From assembly GCA_944385645.1 (NCBI GenBank), contig CALWYA010000106.1, positions 1-5,740 on the forward strand: a stretch of 5,740 bases of DNA, given 5' to 3'. Positions 1 to 5,740 of this stretch are shown here, one piece after another. A program made the translations under genes and the position numbers. The notes below the pieces were generated by a model. That model made no database searches, was not told where the DNA came from, and worked only from the letters and a program-made list of their open reading frames with translations. The stretch's first letter is position 1; every line of letters begins with the position of its first letter. This DNA is from an uncultured Oscillospiraceae bacterium. Its GTDB lineage: Bacteria; Bacillota; Clostridia; Oscillospirales; Oscillospiraceae.

Positions 1-1
1 C

Positions 2-883
2 GCCTGGGCCTACATCCGGGCCCGGGGGGCCGACCGGCTGTGCTCCTTCGGGGACTGGGCCGCCCTGTCCGACGTGTGCGACGGGGACACCGCCCGCTAT
101 CTGGCCGAGGAGGTGTCCGACGGGGTCATCGCCCCGGGCTACACCGACGAGGCCCTGGAGATTTTGAAGACCAAGCGCAAGGGCGGCTATAACGTGGTGG
201 AGATGGACCCGGACTACGAGCCCTCCCCCATCGAGCGGCGGACCATCTATGGCATCACCTTCGAGCAGGGCTATAACAGCCTGGACATCAGCGAGGAGCT
301 GCTCCGGAACATCGTCACGGAAAACAAGGACCTGCCCCTCCAGGCCAGACACGACATGCTCCTGGCCCTCCTCACGTTGAAGTACACCCAGTCCAACTCG
401 GTGTGCTATGTGAAGGACGGCCAGACCCTGGGGGTGGGGGCCGGCCAGCAGAGCCGGATCCACTGCACCCGGCTGGCGGGGGACAAGGCGGACATCTGGT
501 GGCTGCGCCACCACCCCAAGGTGCTGGGCCTGAAGTTCGTGGACGGCATCCGCCGGCCCAACCGGGACAACGCCATCGACCTGTACATCTCCCAGGAGCA
601 CGACGACGTGCTGGCCGACGGGGTGTGGCAGACCATCTTCACGGAGAAGCCCGAGGTGCTCACCCAGGAGGAGAAGCGGGACTGGATCGCCCAGCAGTCG
701 GGGGTCACTGTGGGCTCCGACGCCTTCTTCCCCTTCGGGGACAACGTGGAGCGGGCCCGGAAGTCGGGGGCCCAGTACATCGTCCAGCCCGGCGGCTCCA
801 TCCGGGACGACCAGGTCATCGCCACGGCCAACAAGTACAACATGGTCATGGCGTTTACGGGCGTGAGGTTGTTCCACCATTAA
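2..883 (+). CDS. purH: AICAR formyltransferase (PurH), 5'-truncated by the window edge
   Basis: The visible 293 residues are the C-terminal three quarters of phosphoribosylaminoimidazolecarboxamide formyltransferase. This cytoplasmic enzyme transfers a formyl group from 10-formyl-THF to AICAR, giving FAICAR in the penultimate step of IMP synthesis. The frame is open from base 2, so the gene begins before the window; the GTG at 74 is internal. Family landmarks are CSFGDW near the left edge, KYTQSNSVCYVKDG followed by GAGQQSRIHCTRLAG in the middle, and the C-terminal YIVQPGGSIRDDQVI block ending in FTGVRLFHH. From memory, the spacing and the GGYNVVEMDPDYEP segment resemble the roughly 390-residue Clostridia form without a fused IMP cyclohydrolase domain. 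About 100 residues would then be missing, but the N-terminus cannot be seen. It is followed after 37 bp by the repeat-flanked cassette and then by purD on the same strand, consistent with a purine operon. Confidence 0.93.
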   Translation, partial: AWAYIRARGADRLCSFGDWAALSDVCDGDTARYLAEEVSDGVIAPGYTDEALEILKTKRKGGYNVVEMDPDYEPSPIERRTIYGITFEQGYNSLDISEELLRNIVTENKDLPLQARHDMLLALLTLKYTQSNSVCYVKDGQTLGVGAGQQSRIHCTRLAGDKADIWWLRHHPKVLGLKFVDGIRRPNRDNAIDLYISQEHDDVLADGVWQTIFTEKPEVLTQEEKRDWIAQQSGVTVGSDAFFPFGDNVERARKSGAQYIVQPGGSIRDDQVIATANKYNMVMAFTGVRLFHH

Positions 884-889
884 ACTTTA

Positions 890-917
890 GATAGGAGATA
901 GAAGATAGGAGATAGGA
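890..917 (+). repeat. Left heptamer tandem array (4 x 7 bp, GATAGGA)
   Basis: Four contiguous 7-bp units are present: GATAGGA (890-896), GATAGAA (897-903), GATAGGA (904-910) and GATAGGA (911-917). Only the second unit deviates, by one base. The array ends three bases before the ATG of the four-helix-bundle gene. It also supplies that gene's likely Shine-Dalgarno sequence, AGGAG at 907-911, nine bases from the start codon. Confidence 0.9.
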
Positions 918-920
918 GTT

Positions 921-1268
921 ATGTCAGCGGACAGTGTCGCGAAGCAAAAAAGCATGGCTTTTGCCAAGCGTATCGTTAAGCTATATCAGCATTTGACAAC
1001 GGAGAAAAAAGAATTTGTGATGTCAAAGCAGCTTCTGCGCAGCGGGACCAGCATTGGAGCCAACATTTCGGAAGCAGTCTATGGAAGCAGCCGGAAAGAT
1101 TTTACCGCAAAGCTCTACATTGCGCTGAAGGAGTGCGCGGAAACACTCTATTGGCTGGAACTGCTGCATGAGTGCGAATATATCGCCACTCCAATGTATG
1201 TATCTCTGCATGATGACTGTGAAGAACTGCGTAAAATTCTATCTTCTTCTACTAAAACGCTGGGATAA
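921..1268 (+). CDS. Four-helix-bundle protein, 23S rRNA intervening-sequence (IVP/S23) family
   Basis: The 115-residue length is typical of the family. The conserved core is clear: AFAKRIVKLYQHL in helix 1 (about residues 13-25), SKQLLRSGTSIGANISEA (35-52), then SSRKDFTAKLYIALKE and CAETLYWLELL (about 56-82), and a final acidic helix at about 94-108. Known members form small four-helix bundles that oligomerise. They were first described inside 23S rRNA intervening sequences, and relatives act as RNA/DNA-binding accessory factors such as Avd of diversity-generating retroelements. The biochemical role here is unknown. The ATG at 921 is favoured because AGGAG at 907-911 lies nine bases upstream, inside the repeat array; the in-frame ATG at 954 would remove residues before helix 1. 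AT-richer codons than its neighbours (AAA, GAA, TAT) suggest transfer. There is no reverse transcriptase or rRNA nearby in the window. Confidence 0.9.
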   Translation: MSADSVAKQKSMAFAKRIVKLYQHLTTEKKEFVMSKQLLRSGTSIGANISEAVYGSSRKDFTAKLYIALKECAETLYWLELLHECEYIATPMYVSLHDDCEELRKILSSSTKTLG

Positions 1269-1273
1269 CCCAA

Positions 1274-1301
1274 AAATATCTCCTATCTCATCACTCCTAT
1301 C
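1274..1301 (-). repeat. Right heptamer array, inverted relative to the left one
   Basis: In 7-bp phase the units are AAATATC (1274-1280), TCCTATC (1281-1287), TCATCAC (1288-1294) and TCCTATC (1295-1301). The second and fourth are perfect reverse complements of GATAGGA. The other two are degenerate but keep the register. The array starts five bases after the stop codon of the four-helix-bundle gene. A ten-base match, CTCCTATCTC, occurs twice here (1280-1289 and 1294-1303) and is complementary to 909-918 on the left. Confidence 0.8.
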
Positions 1302-1306
1302 TCACC

Positions 1307-1313
1307 AGAAAGG
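1307..1313 (+). promoter_or_regulatory. Ribosome binding site of purD, compatible with two starts
   Basis: AGAAAGG lies 13 bases before the ATG at 1327 but only 7 before an in-frame TTG at 1321. By spacing the TTG fits better, adding two residues (M-N) before MKVLVVGGGG. By family alignment the ATG is the usual start. Confidence 0.5.
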
Positions 1314-1326
1314 TTGTGTATTGAAC

Positions 1327-2579
<1,253 letters not shown>

Positions 2580-2583
<4 letters not shown>

Positions 2584-3248
2584 GCGCACTGCGTCTGGCG
2601 GGGGCCGTCTTTGACGCCGACGGCACCCTCTTCGACACCGAGCGGCTGGCCCTGGAGGTCTGGCTGGGGGTGGCCCGGGAGTGGGACGCCCCGGGCATTG
2701 AAGAGCACTACCTGGAGCTGGTGGGCCGCAACCGGGAGGGCATCGTCGCCCTCCTGCGGCAGGTGACGCCCCCCGATTTCCCCCTGGACGACTTCCTGCT
2801 GGAGTGCTCCCGGCGCAGCCGGGCCCGGCTGGAGACGGAGGGGGTGCCGGTGAAGGCGGGGGCCCGGGAGATTTTGGAGTTTCTCTCCGGAAAGGGCCTC
2901 CCCCTGGCCCTGGCCACCTCCAGCGGGGCCAACACCACCCGCTATAAGCTGGAGAACAGCGGCCTGGACCGGTATTTCCGGGCGGTGGTCACCGGGGATA
3001 TGGTGACCCGGGGTAAGCCCGACCCGGAGATCTACCTCACCGCCTGCCGGGCCATCGGGGCGGACCCTGCCCGGACCCTGGGGGTGGAGGACTCCAAAAA
3101 TGGGGTGCTCTCCGCCCACCGGGCCGGCCTGATGACCGCACTGGTCCCCGACCTCATCCCCCCCACCCCCGAGATGGAGGGGGCGGCCTTCGGGGTCTTC
3201 GACAGCCTGAACCGGCTGCAGAGCTGGCTGGAGAAGGCGCTGGCATAA
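2580..3248 (+). CDS. HAD-superfamily phosphatase, beta-phosphoglucomutase-like subfamily
   Basis: A 222-residue hydrolase with all four HAD motifs. Motif I is FDADGTLFDTE, with nucleophile D12 and acid/base D14. Motif II is LATSSG (T113/S114). Motif III is RGKPDPEIY (K146). Motif IV is GVEDSKNGVLSAHRAG (E170/D171). A helical cap at about residues 19-90 places it with the PGMB/PhoE-like subfamily, which acts on small phosphorylated metabolites such as sugar phosphates or nucleotides; the substrate cannot be read from sequence. The start ATG (2580) overlaps the purD stop as ATGA, suggesting translational coupling, and there is no good independent ribosome binding site. This spacing hints that it serves purine metabolism or housekeeping of phosphorylated side products, but that is inference. 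A strong terminator follows within 10 bases, making it the last gene of the operon. Confidence 0.9.
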
Positions 3249-3254
3249 CATACA

Positions 3255-3294
3255 ACAAGAGGCCCCCGCGGCAGCGCCGCGGGGGCCTTCTTGT
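3255..3294. terminator. Bidirectional intrinsic terminator between convergent genes
   Basis: A perfect 12-bp GC stem (3261-3272 with 3276-3287) closes a 3-base AGC loop. ACAAGA on the left and TTCTTGT on the right extend the pairing with one bulged base. The right side gives a short T-rich tail for the HAD gene and the left side does the same on the - strand for the XRE gene. Convergent gene ends lie on either side. Confidence 0.88.
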
Positions 3295-3315
3295 CCCGGT
3301 TCCTCTGCGGTCCGG

Positions 3316-4728
3316 TCACGCCCCGTCCCGGGGGAGCAGGGAGAGCCCCTGGATCTCATATTCCCCCGGGTAGCTGAGCCGGCCCCGCCATACCATCCGG
3401 CCGTCAGACCGGTCATAGACCACCAGGATCTCGCTGGCACAGCCGTCCTCCCCGCTCTTCCGGCCCGCCGCGTCTCCGAAGAGGACCGCCACCTGCCGCC
3501 CGTCCATATCCGCCTCAAACAAAGAATAGTGCTCTGCCTGATACAGGGAGTCCCGCCGGGTCAGGTACTCGCTGGGCAGCGCCAGCTCCACCTTCTCCAG
3601 CACCTCCAGCGTCCCGCCGTCCAGGGTGTAGAGCTCCAGCGGGGCATAGCCCATGGGATTGACCAGCACCAGCACCCGGCCGGTCTCCGGCTCCTGGCGC
3701 ACCGCCATCACCTCGGCCCCCTCCAGCGCATGGAAGCTCCGCGCCCTCCCCTCCTCCAGGTCATAGGCCGCCCACACGGCGCGAGTCCCCTCGCCGTAGT
3801 GGGTCTGGGCAAAGCAGAGCACGCCGTCCCGCACCCACATCTGTCTCCCGTCAAAGAGGAAGCCGCCGATCCGGCTCTCCGCCCCGGTCTCCCCGGCGAG
3901 AGATTGGCCGTTGAAGCGGTATCTCCGCTCCTCGCCGTCCTCCCGGTCCACCGCGGTCAGGAACCGCTCGTCCCCCTGCCGGGACAACAGATAGAGCTCT
4001 CCCTGGGACAGGAAGGCGGTGCAGAATTCCTCCCCTTCGGCCCCCTTCCACTCGTACCGGAACTTCTCCTGCTGCGCCCGGTCCGTCTCGATCACCGCCC
4101 AGCTGCCGTCGTCCCGATAACAGCTGACCAGATAGCCCGCTTCGGTCCGGTCGATCACGGTAACCGTCCCCGGGTCCAGCTTGCGCAGGGCCTGATAGAC
4201 CGCTTCGGGCACCGCCTCCGTGTAGGACGACCAGAGGCTCCGGTCCCGCAGGGTCACCTGCCCGCTCCCGTCCAGCTCATAGCCGCAGAGATAGTCGTAC
4301 ACGCCGTTCAGCCTGCGGTCCAGCTCCAGCAGCAGCTCCACCGGCTCCTCCCGCTGGTGCACCTCGCACTGGATGTCGGGGGGAAAGAGGATCCGCCCCT
4401 CCCCCGCCTTTGTCAGGGCCAGGGCGGCCCCGCCCGCCAGCAGAGCGGCGGCGCACGCGCCGGCGATGATCCGCCCCCGCAGCTGCCGGGCCCGGCGGCG
4501 CACATGCCGGTAGAAGAGGGCCACGGCGTCCTGTACCTCCCGCCGGCCGTCGGACCAGTCCGCCCGGTCCGCCCTCCGCGCCCCGGTCAGCAGCTCGTTG
4601 ACGGTAATGCCCAGCAGGTCGGACAGCTGGATCATCAGGGAGGGGTCCGGAAGGCCCGCCCCCCGCTCCCACTTGCTCACAGCCCGGTCGGACACGTGGA
4701 GCTGCTCCGCCAGCTCCCGCTGGGTCAT
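3316..4728 (-). CDS. Membrane-anchored XRE-type regulator with possible beta-propeller domain; main frame of a frameshifted gene
   Basis: The 470 residues start with most of an XRE/Cro helix-turn-helix domain: TQRELAEQLHVSDRAVSKWE, then a GLPDPSLMIQLSDLLGITVNELL stretch (to about residue 47). A basic linker follows (about 74-86), then one hydrophobic helix (about 87-106, IIAGACAAALLAGGAALALT). The remaining 360 residues, predicted outside the membrane, contain short beta-rich units with recurring turns such as AYDLEEG, LYTLDGG and VYDRSDG. They resemble propeller blades, so a sensor role is plausible but inferred. The ATG at 4728 is probably not the natural start: it has no properly spaced ribosome binding site, and helix 1 of the HTH is missing from this frame. 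That helix lies just upstream in another frame from 4787, behind a good RBS and promoter. The full gene therefore appears to span 3316-4787 with one missing base. No signal peptide or target gene is recognisable. Confidence 0.85.
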   Translation of the reverse strand: MTQRELAEQLHVSDRAVSKWERGAGLPDPSLMIQLSDLLGITVNELLTGARRADRADWSDGRREVQDAVALFYRHVRRRARQLRGRIIAGACAAALLAGGAALALTKAGEGRILFPPDIQCEVHQREEPVELLLELDRRLNGVYDYLCGYELDGSGQVTLRDRSLWSSYTEAVPEAVYQALRKLDPGTVTVIDRTEAGYLVSCYRDDGSWAVIETDRAQQEKFRYEWKGAEGEEFCTAFLSQGELYLLSRQGDERFLTAVDREDGEERRYRFNGQSLAGETGAESRIGGFLFDGRQMWVRDGVLCFAQTHYGEGTRAVWAAYDLEEGRARSFHALEGAEVMAVRQEPETGRVLVLVNPMGYAPLELYTLDGGTLEVLEKVELALPSEYLTRRDSLYQAEHYSLFEADMDGRQVAVLFGDAAGRKSGEDGCASEILVVYDRSDGRMVWRGRLSYPGEYEIQGLSLLPRDGA

Positions 4729-4787
4729 CCCTTCTCTCTGCGCAGGGCGCCGATGAGCGCCCCGATCTTTTTCCGGTCCAAATCCAT
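4725..4787 (-). pseudogene. Detached N-terminal piece of the XRE regulator (frameshift)
   Basis: ATG at 4787 opens a 20-codon frame, MDLDRKKIGALIGALRREKG, ending at TGA 4727-4725. It is the expected first helix of the HTH domain in the downstream gene, where relatives read on as RREKG-MTQ. Here AAG GGA TGA overlaps the ATG of the main frame (4728-4726). A -1 shift re-reading the A, or insertion of one base, rebuilds KGMTQRE exactly. The piece has its own promoter and RBS, so it is the natural start. Possibilities are a real inactivating mutation, a sequencing error, ribosomal slippage, or stop-restart coupling through the ATGA overlap. Confidence 0.72.
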
Positions 4788-4796
4788 CTCCGCATG

Positions 4797-4802
4797 CTCC
4801 TT
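4797..4802 (-). promoter_or_regulatory. Ribosome binding site supporting start 4787 of the XRE gene
   Basis: On the - strand AAGGAG reads from 4802 to 4797, nine bases before the ATG at 4787. No comparably spaced site precedes the ATG at 4728, so this site decides the start in favour of 4787. Confidence 0.75.
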
Positions 4803-4821
4803 ATGCCGTTTCTCTGGGGCC

Positions 4822-4850
4822 ATTGTAACACGGCAGGGCCCCTTTGTCAC
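4822..4850 (-). promoter_or_regulatory. Sigma-70-type promoter of the XRE regulator gene
   Basis: On the - strand a -35 box GTGACA (4850-4845) and a -10 box TACAAT (4827-4822) are separated by exactly 17 bases. Each is 5 of 6 to consensus. Transcription would start near 4815, giving a leader of about 28 bases. GGGGCC (4842-4837) and GGCCCC (4821-4816) form an inverted repeat around the -10 box that could be an operator for autoregulation; that part is speculative. Confidence 0.65.
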
Positions 4851-4933
4851 CAAACGGAAGGTAGAGCGGGCGCTTTCGGGGGCAGATCCTCCGATTGGGC
4901 CGCGTCCCGCGGAGAGGAGCGCCCGAACAGAGC

Positions 4934-4959
4934 GGGCCCCGGGCATCCGCCCGGGGCCC
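4934..4959 (-). terminator. GC-rich hairpin after the RidA gene, probable terminator
   Basis: An 11-bp perfect stem (4934-4944 with 4949-4959) with a 4-base loop lies 12 bases past the RidA stop codon. The bases following it on the - strand (GCTCTGTTC) are only weakly T-rich, so termination may be incomplete. It lies between the RidA gene and the XRE promoter, where a terminator is expected. Confidence 0.55.
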
Positions 4960-4970
4960 TTGAAACCCGA

Positions 4971-5447
4971 TCACTTGTACAGCTCCACCAGGACTTCCAG
5001 CTCCACCGGGAAGTGGTCCGCCAGGGCGGTCACCCCCACGGTGGTCCGGGTGGGCACCCCCCGCTCCCTGCCGAAGAGCTGCTCCAGCAGCCAGGTGGCT
5101 CCGTCGGCCGCCCGGGGGATGTCCGCCTGTCCCGGCGGGCAGGCCACAAAGACGGTCATCTTCACAAAACTCTTCACCCGGTCCAGACTGCCCAGGTGGA
5201 GCTTCAGGGCGGACAGCACGTTCAAAACACAGTGGACGGCGCACTGCCGGGCCTCCTCCAGGGAGACCTCCGCCCCCACCTGGCCCCGGAAGGCCAGCGC
5301 CCCGTCCAGCTCCGGCCCGCAGCCGGATACATAGGCCAGTCCGTCTCCGAACTCCTTCACATGGACATAGCTGCCGCCCCCCTCCGGCCTGGCCGGCAGG
5401 GCGTAGCCCAGTTCCCGCAGCTTCTGTTCTACCGCTCCGTTCTCCAC
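4971..5447 (-). CDS. RidA / YjgF-YER057c-UK114 family protein
   Basis: The 158-residue protein belongs to the RidA superfamily of small trimeric cytoplasmic proteins. Archetypal members hydrolyse reactive enamine/imine intermediates released by PLP enzymes. It fits the longer subgroup that starts ELGYALP (residues 12-18) and continues with YVHVKEFGDGLAYVSGCGPEL (27-47). SFVKMTVFVACP (93-104) and PTRTTVGVTALADHFPVELEVLVEL (from 132) follow. R134 aligns with the substrate-carboxylate arginine of archetypal RidA, and E151 lies in the usual VEIE-like strand, so activity is plausible though the substrate is unknown. The start is GTG at 5447, eight bases after AAAGGAGG. An in-frame ATG at 5486 would add a basic, non-homologous 13-residue stretch, and the RBS would then lie inside the coding region. 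It lies about 50 bases downstream of the nifJ terminator and is followed by a hairpin, so it is probably monocistronic or expressed by readthrough. Confidence 0.9.
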   Translation of the reverse strand: MENGAVEQKLRELGYALPARPEGGGSYVHVKEFGDGLAYVSGCGPELDGALAFRGQVGAEVSLEEARQCAVHCVLNVLSALKLHLGSLDRVKSFVKMTVFVACPPGQADIPRAADGATWLLEQLFGRERGVPTRTTVGVTALADHFPVELEVLVELYK

Positions 5448-5455
5448 GGTCCGCG

Positions 5456-5463
5456 CCTCCTTT
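5456..5463 (-). promoter_or_regulatory. Strong ribosome binding site of the RidA gene
   Basis: AAAGGAGG on the - strand (5463 to 5456) is a near-perfect anti-16S match, with eight bases to the GTG at 5447. It fixes the start of the RidA-family gene. Confidence 0.85.
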
Positions 5464-5470
5464 CTTCTCC

Positions 5471-5484
5471 GTCCCCGCGGGGAC
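5471..5484. repeat. Perfect 14-bp palindrome in the RidA leader
   Basis: GTCCCCGCGGGGAC is its own reverse complement. It lies just upstream of the RidA ribosome binding site and downstream of the nifJ terminator. It could be an operator or a short RNA hairpin with a CGCG loop, but in GC-rich DNA it may also be chance. Confidence 0.45.
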
Positions 5485-5494
5485 ATATCTGTGT

Positions 5495-5530
5495 AAAAAC
5501 CGGGATGGACAGACTGTCCATCCTGGTTTT
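5495..5530 (-). terminator. Intrinsic terminator of nifJ
   Basis: A 16-bp stem pairs 5496-5511 with 5515-5530, with one G-T pair and a 3-base loop. The - strand transcript ends in a run of Ts (TTTTTACAC) immediately after the stem. It starts 10 bases after the nifJ stop codon. Confidence 0.92.
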
Positions 5531-5539
5531 CAGGGTCGT

Positions 5540-5740
5540 TTACGCCTCGTACAGCTTCTGCAGACGGGTCAGGTGCTCGTAGCGGGCCTTGGCGGTCTCC
5601 TCGTTCAGGGCGAAGAGCTCCTTGGCGCGCTCGGGGAAGGAGCGGGTCAGGCTGGAGTAGCGGGCCTCGTTCATCAGGAACTCCTGATAGCCGCCAGCGG
5701 GGGCCTTGGAGTCCAGGGTGAAGGGGTTCTTGCCCTCGGC
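5540..5740 (-). CDS. nifJ: Pyruvate:ferredoxin (flavodoxin) oxidoreductase, C-terminal end only
   Basis: Only the last 66 residues are in the window; the gene continues past the right edge. NPFTLDSKAP, YQEFLMNEARYSSL, SFPERAKELF and the closing KARYEHLTRLQKLYEA match the conserved C-terminal tail of single-chain PFOR. This enzyme is normally about 1170-1190 residues long. It oxidatively decarboxylates pyruvate to acetyl-CoA and CO2 and reduces ferredoxin, using thiamine diphosphate and iron-sulfur clusters. It is the main route to acetyl-CoA in anaerobic Clostridia, which supports the host assignment. The cofactor-binding domains lie outside the window and cannot be checked. The stop TAA (5542-5540) is followed by a strong terminator, so it ends its transcription unit. 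Confidence 0.9.
   Translation of the reverse strand, partial: AEGKNPFTLDSKAPAGGYQEFLMNEARYSSLTRSFPERAKELFALNEETAKARYEHLTRLQKLYEA

Larger units (their letters stand above)
889..1302 (+). mobile_element. Candidate IVS-like cassette: four-helix-bundle gene between inverted heptamer arrays
   Basis: This 414-bp block separates purH from purD. Its left end is four 7-bp units (GATAGGA type, 890-917) and its right end four units in inverted orientation (TCCTATC type, 1274-1301). Aligned unit by unit the arms agree at about 21 of 28 positions, including a perfect 12-bp inverted repeat (889-900 with 1277-1288). GC content is about 45% over 961-1260 by hand count, against about 70% or more in purD. The single gene inside belongs to the family encoded within intervening sequences of bacterial 23S rRNA. 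In those elements the ends base-pair and RNase III removes the insert from rRNA. No target-site duplication or transposase is visible. Calling it mobile is inference from composition, symmetry and position; a fixed, degenerate remnant is possible. Confidence 0.5.

Noticed and set aside
890..1301. CRISPR-like array from the repeated heptamers
   Set aside because: Units are 7 bp, directly adjacent with no spacers, and the two arrays are inverted around a gene.
884..1310. Target-site duplication at the cassette edges
   Set aside because: The bases just outside the arms (ACTTT on the left, ACCAGAA on the right) show no direct repeat, so no duplication is claimed.
1168..1326. Upstream extension of purD to an ATG at 1168
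   Set aside because: It would overlap the four-helix-bundle gene and the right repeat array. Family alignment starts at MKVLVVGGGGREHA.
4867..4925. 8-bp inverted repeat (CGGGCGCT / AGCGCCCG) upstream of the XRE promoter
   Set aside because: It is short, 43 bases apart, and in very GC-rich sequence, so chance is a sufficient explanation.
3529..5334. A 601-codon + strand open frame opposite the XRE and RidA genes
   Set aside because: Its translation is low-complexity, rich in P, G, R, H and Q, as expected of the complement of GC-rich codons. The - strand frames have clear family motifs, RBSs and terminators.
5448..5486. ATG at 5486 as the RidA start
   Set aside because: It would put the near-perfect AAAGGAGG inside the coding region and add an arginine-rich tail unlike the family.

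Overview
The window looks like chromosomal DNA of a GC-rich anaerobic Clostridia-type Firmicute, probably close to the Oscillospiraceae / Flavonifractor group. This is inferred from the strong C/G bias at third codon positions, the AAAGGAGG-type ribosome binding sites, the end of a pyruvate:ferredoxin oxidoreductase gene, and a PurH resembling the stand-alone formyltransferase form common in that group. No rRNA, tRNA or CRISPR array is visible.

Left half, + strand (1-3294): the end of a purine biosynthesis operon. It holds the 3' part of purH (AICAR formyltransferase), then purD (GAR synthetase), then a HAD-family phosphatase whose ATG overlaps the purD stop codon. A strong hairpin that can work in both directions closes the operon. 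Between purH and purD lies a foreign-looking block of about 410 bp (889-1302). It contains one small gene for a four-helix-bundle protein of the 23S rRNA intervening-sequence (IVP/S23) family. A GATAGGA heptamer array sits on its left, and the same heptamer in inverted orientation sits on its right. The block is about 45% GC by hand count, against roughly 70% or more in purD. It is the most interesting object in the window: it looks like an IVS-type cassette living outside rRNA, in an intercistronic gap of a housekeeping operon.

Right half, - strand (3316-5740): three leftward genes. Reading in their direction, the first is the 3' end of nifJ (pyruvate:ferredoxin oxidoreductase), closed by a textbook intrinsic terminator. 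Next is a RidA/YjgF-family protein starting at a GTG behind a near-perfect ribosome binding site, followed by another GC-rich hairpin. Last is a membrane-anchored XRE-type regulator with a possible beta-propeller C-terminal domain. It has a recognisable promoter (GTGACA-17-TACAAT) and RBS, but its DNA-binding domain is split by an apparent single-base frameshift at about 4728. The first 20 residues (start at 4787) lie in one frame and the other 470 in another.

How the parts work together: purH and purD catalyse steps of IMP synthesis, and the HAD enzyme is co-translated with purD. RidA probably removes reactive enamine/imine intermediates. The XRE regulator converges on the purine operon at the shared terminator and has no obvious target in view.
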